Assembly: GCA_002422265.1 (NCBI GenBank)
Contig: DIUB01000157.1
Span: forward strand, 1-10,745
DNA length: 10,745 nt
Direction of reading: 5' to 3'
Source of the DNA: Geobacter sp. UBA6169
GTDB lineage: Bacteria > Desulfobacterota > Desulfuromonadia > Geobacterales > Pseudopelobacteraceae
Position numbers and translations under genes: made by a program. Of the stretch, positions 1 through 4,818 are shown piece by piece. The notes under the pieces are model-generated. The model worked only from the letters and a program-made list of their open reading frames with translations. It ran no database searches and had not been told where the DNA came from. Within the stretch, counting starts at the first letter, position 1. Each line of letters starts with the position of its first letter.

Positions 1-2
1 GA

Positions 3-1199
3 CTACTTGTTTTTCAAAGGGCTGTCAAGGGCGTCTTCATCCGGCAGTCGATCGAGCGAAATCCAGTTGTCTTTATGGGTTGGGGGTGCTGGAAGGCGGG
101 TGGTGGCCAGCAGGTGCAGTTTGGGGCCAAGTTTGGTTAAGGCATCTGTCTGTTCCCGCGTAAGCAGCGTCGTGTCGGTGACATTGTCCAACAGCAACAA
201 AACATGACCAAGAGACTCAAGTCGATGGCTGAGATGACGTTGGATGGCGGCAAAATATCCCGCCGGGTCCTTGCGCTGCTCGTCACTAATTTTGTCGGCA
301 AAAAGACTGGTGAAGTCATGCTGGGTGAGGATCGCTTCTAGAAGGGAGGTCTTGCCGTCACATTGAATCAAAAAACGGCCGCCAGGGTAGGCGCTGGCAT
401 AGCCATGGGCATAGGTGAGAGCCAGTTCTGTCTTGCCGATGCCACCAAGACCATGTACACCATGGATAATACCGGTACGGTCGTCCTTGTCGAGCCATTC
501 CCGCAACTGAAGCAATTCATCCAGTCGGCCTGAAAAATTGCGATTGTAGGGAGGGATGGTGGTAATGCTTGCATCTGCTTTGGCAAGCAACTCTGCATGA
601 TGGTCAAGGTCTTGAGCCAGCTTGCTGAGTACCTGGCGCAGGTCGTCACGCCGGAGCGTTTCAACACCTTCCGTGTAAAAAGAGTGAACATCGCAAAATG
701 GCTGATTGTGGGTCATCTGGCGACGGCGCAGATGTTTAACTACAGGAGGGGTTTCAGCAAGCAGCTTGACTCTATCGCCCTCTGAAATCTTCAAGAAGTC
801 GGCAATTTGTTTGGCAAAATCTTGATCGGACAACTTACCGTCAGTGAGGCCGGGCACTTCGACAATATACACCGGCCGCACTCCCGCCGTCAGAATGTGC
901 TTGGCAATCTCCGCATCGATCCAGGCACGCCACTCTTTGCGGCACCATTCGCTGGCAAAATAATTTGGAGAAATAAAGGCGACAAAGAGCTTTGAATGGG
1001 CAATGCCGTGGTTGAGCGTATGTTGCCAGTCTGCCCCAGCACCGATTTCGTGCTTGTCGAAGAAATAGGTTAAATCCCGACCCGCAGCAAACTTTCGGTG
1101 TTCAGCCAGCAACTCGTCAACAAAATTTGATATCCAGCCGTTAGCGTTGTCTTTGCGGGCATAGGAGACAAAGAAATCGTAGTGGTCAATGTCGGACAT
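3..1199 (-). CDS. TIR-domain STAND NTPase, C-terminally cut short
   Basis: A 398-residue protein with an N-terminal TIR domain (about residues 7-160) followed by a STAND/NB-ARC-like P-loop NTPase. The TIR part opens with YDFFVSYARKDN and has SEWCRKEW at 83-90; E89 sits where TIR NADases carry the catalytic glutamate. FSGR (222-225) leads into the NTPase: Walker A GLGGIGKT at 250-257 (K256), Walker B VLLLLDN with D338, and the ATTR sensor-like motif at 365-368. Known relatives are NLR-like defence proteins in which ligand sensing by the C-terminus drives oligomerisation and NAD+ loss; that role is inferred here. The ATG at 1199 is chosen over an in-frame TTG at 1211 because GGAG lies 6 bases before the ATG and would overlap the TTG. 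The frame ends in TAG at 3-5, before the helical and repeat sensor regions usual in this family; the -1 frame stays open to the window edge, so a frameshift or a truncated gene is likely. It may be read through from the PIN gene 105 bases upstream. Confidence 0.85.
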   Translation of the reverse strand: MSDIDHYDFFVSYARKDNANGWISNFVDELLAEHRKFAAGRDLTYFFDKHEIGAGADWQHTLNHGIAHSKLFVAFISPNYFASEWCRKEWRAWIDAEIAKHILTAGVRPVYIVEVPGLTDGKLSDQDFAKQIADFLKISEGDRVKLLAETPPVVKHLRRRQMTHNQPFCDVHSFYTEGVETLRRDDLRQVLSKLAQDLDHHAELLAKADASITTIPPYNRNFSGRLDELLQLREWLDKDDRTGIIHGVHGLGGIGKTELALTYAHGYASAYPGGRFLIQCDGKTSLLEAILTQHDFTSLFADKISDEQRKDPAGYFAAIQRHLSHRLESLGHVLLLLDNVTDTTLLTREQTDALTKLGPKLHLLATTRLPAPPTHKDNWISLDRLPDEDALDSPLKNK

Positions 1200-1304
1200 A
1201 AGGTGCTCCAATCAACGTATGGCAACAGTATTACGGGTGCTTGACAACACAACTGGACGGGAGGATCGAACAGGAGGTTGTTCTGTTCAGGGAGGCGACG
1301 GCAG

Positions 1305-1799
1305 CTACTCTCCGGCAAGTCTGAGAACAGCTTCCGCCAGGTTTTGGGCAAGCCAGATGCCGTGGCGCTGCATGTTGTCGATCACGCTACGCATTGAGAG
1401 TGCAGGATCTTCCTGCTTGGCCCGAAGAAGGATGCCGAGAGAGCCGGTTACCGATAAGCCGTTCAAACGGGCAATGCGCCGCCCGACAGCTTCATCAATA
1501 CAGACGGTAGAGATGCCGCGATCAATTGCTGTCTGAATTACCGAAGCCTCGCCGATATCAAGGGAGTTATGCAGAAATGTTCCTATTGAGGCAGGTAGTA
1601 AAAGTTTGTCAAGGAAGGTGGCAGCCTGATATTCAGGCACGGCAAAACCGCTCTGCCCACCGGCCAGGATCTCTGCCCCCACTTCATAGGGGACAACTAC
1701 GCGGGAATAAAGTTGTTGCAGAATGTCCAGATTGCCGGTTGCCGCAGTGAGTGCAATCAGTGGGCCTGTATTGATAACAATCACTTTCTTTTCAGGCAT
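1305..1799 (-). CDS. DUF3368 PIN-like protein, putative toxin
   Basis: A 164-residue PIN-fold protein of the DUF3368 type. It starts with the strand VIVINTGPLIAL (N10 stands where classical PIN nucleases have the first Asp, as is usual in DUF3368), has E43, the GEASVI motif with E84, the CIDEAVGRR motif with D102, and the C-terminal VTGSLGILLRAK signature at 118-128. These acidic residues are the expected metal-binding set of a PIN ribonuclease. The start at 1799 is chosen because the 27 residues upstream in this frame are not family-like and overlap the partner gene; the ATG lies in ATGCCTGA, shared with the stop of the UPF0175 gene, so translation is probably coupled. Family pairing suggests a toxin/antitoxin or an RNA-processing module; toxicity itself is not shown by the sequence. 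Confidence 0.85.
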   Translation of the reverse strand: MPEKKVIVINTGPLIALTAATGNLDILQQLYSRVVVPYEVGAEILAGGQSGFAVPEYQAATFLDKLLLPASIGTFLHNSLDIGEASVIQTAIDRGISTVCIDEAVGRRIARLNGLSVTGSLGILLRAKQEDPALSMRSVIDNMQRHGIWLAQNLAEAVLRLAGE

Positions 1800-2046
1800 T
1801 GGCAAGGTCCGATACAAGCTCTTCTTCCGAAAGATTGAGTGCCGGAGTGCCAAGATGGTTGAGCGCAAGCAGGAACTCAACCCTGCCCATGCCGATCAAT
1901 TCCGCCGCCTGTCCGGAAGAAAGACGTTTCATCTCAAACAGCTTGGCAGCCATCGCCAGCTTGGCCTCATGCTCAAATTCCTGACGGGTTTCAGCCAGAA
2001 GGTCCGGCATTGACTCAGGATACTGAACCTGCATCTGCAGCGGCAT
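1792..2046 (-). CDS. UPF0175 family small protein, putative antitoxin
   Basis: An 84-residue protein of the UPF0175 family. The core from about residue 18 (HEAKLAMAAKLFEMKRLSSG) through QAAELIGMGRVEFLLAL (46-62) has the helix-turn-helix-like pattern of the family, with the usual short-chain and acidic tail (LSEEELVSDL). The start at 2046 is supported by AAAGGAG at 2055-2061, 8 bases upstream of the ATG; a second in-frame ATG at 2034 lacks such a site. It overlaps the DUF3368 PIN gene by 8 bases. Such pairs are commonly viewed as toxin-antitoxin modules, with this member the antitoxin and probable DNA-binding autoregulator; that is inference from family and layout. Confidence 0.85.
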   Translation of the reverse strand: MPLQMQVQYPESMPDLLAETRQEFEHEAKLAMAAKLFEMKRLSSGQAAELIGMGRVEFLLALNHLGTPALNLSEEELVSDLANA

Positions 2047-2099
2047 GGTAACTACTCCTTTCAGGATAAGACTGGCATCCTGCCGATATTCATGGGCAA

Positions 2100-2128
2100 A
2101 CTATACCGGATAGCGCTACGTTGCACAA
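2100..2128 (-). promoter_or_regulatory. Candidate sigma-70 promoter of the UPF0175/PIN pair
   Basis: On the minus strand a -35-like TTGTGC (2123-2128) is followed after exactly 17 bases by TATAGT (2100-2105), a 5/6 match to the -10 consensus. The -35 match is weak (3/6) and overlaps the end of the CARF gene. The spacer holds the perfect palindrome TAGCGCTA (2111-2118), and a small inverted repeat GGCA-TCC-TGCC (2074-2084) lies downstream of the -10; either could be an operator for autoregulation. Confidence 0.45.
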
Positions 2129-3287
2129 GTAACGGAAGAAAACGCTATCTTCCCCTTCTCCACCCGCACCCCGTACCGGCTGCTGCCATACTGCTTGACC
2201 GTTGAGACCTTGTAGTAGGGCAGCAGGGTCGGATCTTTCAGGTCATCCTGGATGGTGCGATTAATCTTGCTGATCTGCTGCCTGAGCAGGTCGGTTTCCA
2301 GATTCCGGTCCCACCGTTCCAGCAGTTCATGGGCCTTGTCAGGATCATTGCCATAGATAGTCTGGTAGATCTGTGCCATCTGCTCAATGGCCTCCTTGCT
2401 GATCAGGTCTACCAGCGGAATAAAGCAGGCGGTGCAGGTATGGCAGTAATCACGGCTGCTGAAACGGCAGGGTTGCTGTTTCAGATTGAGGAAGGTGGTG
2501 TAGAGCATCAGCTGGATCGGTGAGAGGTCGATCAGGGTATCGCCGATGTAGAGGGTTCGCTCTGCCAGATTGATACGTACCGGACGCTGGATGGCAGCCA
2601 TATCAATCTCTTTCTGGCCTTCAGCAACAATCTGGCGGATGGTGGCTGCCTGTGCCGGCACCTTGTCACGCAGGTGGATCATGGGCAGCTGCACCAGTGA
2701 GACATCGGCATCGGCTGTGTTGAGGGTAATTTCACCCCTGCTGCTGAGAACGGTCAATACCCGGGGTTGTTTGGGCGGGTAAAAGAACTGCTCGACCTTT
2801 TCGAATTCAGGCGCCACCATGACGTGGTAGAGCCGATCCCACTGGCGGGCAAAGAGCTGGAAGGCGATCCCCATGTAGTAGGTCATGGTTTTGCGGCCAC
2901 CGGAAAGGGAGCAGTGCAGCCGGACATCCGGCAGGGACGCCTTGTCACGCAGGAAGGCAGCAATCTGATCCCCGGCCTGTTCATTGTCTGTAACGCTGCG
3001 GATGTCAGCCAGTTCCCTGCCGCGTTCATCACTGATCACCAGAAACGAAGCATCGGTCAGGGCGAGCGGCGGATGCCGTATTCACGGCAGAGTTGGGCCA
3101 GGACACCGTCTGAGACCAGCTTCTGCTTGATCAGGGACTTGCCGCGGCTGTGGGTGATCACATGCAGTTCATCGGCATACACCGGCGGATCCTGCATGGC
3201 CAGGGCGTAGATGGTTTCAGTAATGATCTGGGGGGTGGCTCCGGCAACAAAGATCAGAATCTCGCGGAACGGTTGGGCTGAAGGCAT
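2116..3287 (-). pseudogene. CARF-type CRISPR-associated protein, NE0113 family (PF09623/TIGR02584), frameshifted
   Basis: Two overlapping frames together give one NE0113-family protein of about 390 residues. The first frame (start 3287, 76 codons to a TGA at 3057-3059) begins with the CARF strand EILIFVAGATPQIITETIYAL and contains DELHVITHSRGK. The second frame (to 2116) takes over with PPLALTDASFLVISDERG, ELADIRSVTDNE, the ligand-binding type motif SGGRKT (2890-2904), FFYPP, and a C-terminal part with LSPIQLMLYTTFL and a Cys cluster. A -1 slip within 3060-3081 joins them. The start at 3287 is backed by AGGAG at 3297-3301, 9 bases upstream; an ATG at 3305 has none. Family members are annotated as Csm6-type ring nucleases or sensors of cyclic oligoadenylate from type III CRISPR systems. 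No cas gene or array lies in this window, so it is an orphan here. The shift could be a true mutation or a sequencing error. Confidence 0.8.
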
Positions 3288-3321
3288 GTAGGTCGGCTCC
3301 TGCATAGGGGTCGGATGAGTC

Positions 3322-3350
3322 TGTATACCGTATGATGGTGCTCTGTGCAA
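3322..3350 (-). promoter_or_regulatory. Weak candidate promoter for the CARF gene
   Basis: In the 73-base gap between the membrane-protein stop and the CARF start, the minus strand reads TTGCAC (3345-3350), a 17-base spacer, then TATACA (3322-3327). Both boxes are partial matches (3/6 and 4/6). The start point would lie about 28 bases before the ATG at 3287. The gene could equally be co-transcribed from upstream. Confidence 0.3.
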
Positions 3351-3360
3351 CCGGACGCCA

Positions 3361-3858
3361 TCAATCATCATCAAAATGTGTGCTGTTGTTCCAGCCATCG
3401 TCAAAGCTGTTGCTGTTCCAGTTATCGTCATCCCAGCTGCTGGTGCTGTTGACGCACGTATCATCATGTTCATCGCAATAGATGTTGCCCGGCATGTAGC
3501 AGCAGCTCGGGTCGGTGATCCAGTCACTGCCGGTACAGGAGCCGGCATGGTTATCATGGTACATGTTGCCGGGGATGTGGGAGCAGGCGGGATTGGTGTA
3601 CCAGTCATCGTCAAAGCGATTACAGCCGTCATGGTCTGCCTGTTCATCATAGAAGATGTTGCCGGGCATCCACCAGTAGCCGGGGTTGGTGATCCAATCC
3701 TGTGGCAGGCTGCCGTGTTGTACAGACGAACCGGTACCGCCTGTGACATGGCTTACCGGTCCGGCAGCAAAGCTGTTTGGCGTGAAGATACGGCCTATGG
3801 ACTTGACCAGAAATACAACCGCAACGGCTATGATGACAGTGACAAGTGTGGTGACCAT
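3361..3858 (-). CDS. Small single-pass membrane protein with DW-T-P...PGN repeats and Asp-rich tail
   Basis: A 165-residue protein that I do not recognise as a named family. Residues 2-18 are one hydrophobic segment (VTTLVTVIIAVAVVFLV) with no positive charge before it and K19/R23 after it, so a membrane anchor is likelier than a cleaved signal peptide; by the positive-inside rule the bulk would face the cytoplasm, but this is uncertain. Residues 54-138 hold three copies of a 27-31 residue repeat, DW[IY]T[ND]P-x(5)-PGN[IM][FY]-x-[DN][EN], with cysteines clustered in copies 2 and 3. Residues 142-165 form an acidic aromatic tail (WDDD, FDDG, FDDD). The start at 3858 is set by GGAGGT at 3867-3872, 8 bases upstream. 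It lies 73 bases upstream of the CARF gene on the same strand, which suggests a shared role, possibly as membrane partner; function is unknown. Confidence 0.75.
   Translation of the reverse strand: MVTTLVTVIIAVAVVFLVKSIGRIFTPNSFAAGPVSHVTGGTGSSVQHGSLPQDWITNPGYWWMPGNIFYDEQADHDGCNRFDDDWYTNPACSHIPGNMYHDNHAGSCTGSDWITDPSCCYMPGNIYCDEHDDTCVNSTSSWDDDNWNSNSFDDGWNNSTHFDDD
3445..3699 (-). repeat. Three tandem protein repeats within the membrane-protein gene
   Basis: The copies start at residues 54, 85 and 112 of the membrane protein (offsets 31 and 27). Constant positions are D-W, T, P, then P-G-N about 11 residues after the D, then an aromatic residue and an acidic or amide pair. The third copy has four cysteines, the second two, the first one. 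Both strands carry long spurious open frames here because of the repetition. Confidence 0.75.
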
Positions 3859-3900
3859 GGCGCTACACCTCCCGTTTGACGCATCCTGACAGTAGCAGAT

Positions 3901-3943
3901 TTTCGGTACATTGCCAGCCGGGGAAACCTTTCGGCAACATTGC
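3901..3943. promoter_or_regulatory. Paired imperfect direct repeats in the divergent intergenic region
   Basis: Between the divergent genes at 3858 (minus) and 4015 (plus), TTTCGG-T-ACATTGC (3901-3914) recurs as TTTCGG-CA-ACATTGC (3929-3943). A second 8-base direct repeat, CTGACAGT, lies at 3886-3893 and 3943-3950. An inverted repeat GTACCATC/GATGGGGTAC spans 3954-3974. No convincing -35/-10 pair was found for either gene. The arrangement suggests regulator binding sites serving both directions; this is inference. Confidence 0.35.
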
Positions 3944-4014
3944 TGACAGTCGCGTACCATCAGAGATGGGGTACAACGCTGAAAGTTCTTTTACAACCGA
4001 AAGGAGATGCAGAA

Positions 4015-4776
4015 ATGGACACTTTTCGTATCACCGTTGGTGAGACGGTGCCTATTTATCGCCTGTCAGCCTGCAGGGATGAATCACTCTGGCCCAGACA
4101 GGTACTGGGCACCATCCGGAAAAAGATCACAGACAGCACTGAAGCTGCCGGCACCTTTATGGGACTGTTTGTCTCAAGGATGTTTCGGGATCTGATGCTT
4201 GAGCACGGGCACAATGACCGTGAGAACCTGATGATCGCTGCTGTTGACAATGCCGGCAACCTTACTGGTGTGATGCTGTCAGCCACCGGATCTGATGAAG
4301 AGGTTACAGCAGGTGTCACCACCATCCTGCGCAGTGCTCTTCAGATGGGGGCATACTATCTGGTTATCGGCCATAATCACCCCAATGCCGGCAGGCGCAA
4401 ACGGGGAAAAGGGTGGCAGTACTATGGCCTTGAACCGTCGGAACCGGATATCAGGTTTACTACCAGACTCTACGGTGCCTGTTCTCTGGTGGGTATACAG
4501 CTGGTTGATCATCTGATTCTTGGAGTGGTTGATCCACGGAAGTATCGCAGCGGAGATGAGCAGGTTTTTCTTTCAATGTGGGGATCGGGCTACTTTAAAA
4601 AGCATGTCTTCCCGGCGGTTGCTGCACAGACCGTCAGCGACTACAGTCCGGAAGTGGCGGTGGCTATCAGACGACAGAAGAGGCTTCCCGGGAAAGGGAG
4701 AGGTGAGAAACGCATGCTGCGGGAGGGGCCGCCTGCGGCATGCCATTACCAAGCGCGTAAGGTGGAACGCCTCTGA
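4015..4776 (+). CDS. RadC-like JAB/JAMM (MPN+) domain protein
   Basis: A 253-residue protein whose residues 66-172 match the RadC/JAB fold. The metal motif is present: E70 in RENLMIAAVD, H120 and H122 in IGHNHP, and S142/D145 in PSEPDIRFTTRL, followed by the RadC-type GIQLVDHLILG (160-170). It lacks the helix-hairpin-helix N-terminus of true RadC and has its own N-terminal 65 residues. About 18 residues, mostly basic and aromatic, separate HNHP from the SxxD part, clearly more than the usual spacing. RadC-like JAMM proteins are common in mobile and defence loci; whether this one is a peptidase is not shown. The start at 4015 is set by AAGGAG at 4001-4006, 8 bases upstream. The last 25 residues are Arg/Lys-rich and are encoded across a hairpin. 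Its stop is 42 bases before the polymerase-like gene. Confidence 0.8.
   Translation: MDTFRITVGETVPIYRLSACRDESLWPRQVLGTIRKKITDSTEAAGTFMGLFVSRMFRDLMLEHGHNDRENLMIAAVDNAGNLTGVMLSATGSDEEVTAGVTTILRSALQMGAYYLVIGHNHPNAGRRKRGKGWQYYGLEPSEPDIRFTTRLYGACSLVGIQLVDHLILGVVDPRKYRSGDEQVFLSMWGSGYFKKHVFPAVAAQTVSDYSPEVAVAIRRQKRLPGKGRGEKRMLREGPPAACHYQARKVERL
4712..4743 (+). repeat. Long hairpin at the 3' end of the RadC-like gene
   Basis: GCATGCTGCGGG (4712-4723) can pair over all 12 positions with CCTGCGGCATGC (4732-4743), with two G-U pairs on the RNA and an 8-base loop. It lies inside the coding frame and is followed by CATTACC, not a T-run, so it is not a standard intrinsic terminator. It could stabilise the mRNA end, be a REP-like palindrome, or reduce read-through into the polymerase-like gene. 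Confidence 0.5.
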
Positions 4777-4784
4777 TTAGTAAG

Positions 4785-4812
4785 GTGACAGCCGCCATTT
4801 TACCGGTATACT
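4785..4812 (+). promoter_or_regulatory. Candidate promoter of the PolB-like gene, giving a leaderless mRNA
   Basis: GTGACA (4785-4790, 5/6) and TATACT (4807-4812, 5/6) are separated by 16 bases. The expected start point, six to seven bases after the -10, coincides with the ATG at 4819, and no Shine-Dalgarno sequence precedes that ATG. Confidence 0.5.
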
Positions 4813-4818
4813 AGCGGC

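Noticed and set aside
1268..1288. GAACAG...CTGTTC inverted repeat between the PIN and TIR genes
   Set aside because: Six-pair stem with a 9-base loop and no T-run on either strand; too weak to call a terminator or operator.
2116..3039. GTG at 3039 as a start of an independent gene
   Set aside because: No Shine-Dalgarno precedes it, and the family residues in the same frame continue upstream of it to the frameshift.
3288..3879. Long open frames on both strands over the membrane-protein gene
   Set aside because: They are Thr/Met/Ala- or Val/Ile-rich shadows caused by the repeat codons; only the 3361-3858 frame has a Shine-Dalgarno, a membrane segment and protein-level repeats. The 3057-3749 frame is real only from 3287 on.
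3876..3904. TTGACG as a -35 for the RadC-like gene
   Set aside because: No acceptable -10 at 16-18 bases (ATTTTC only).
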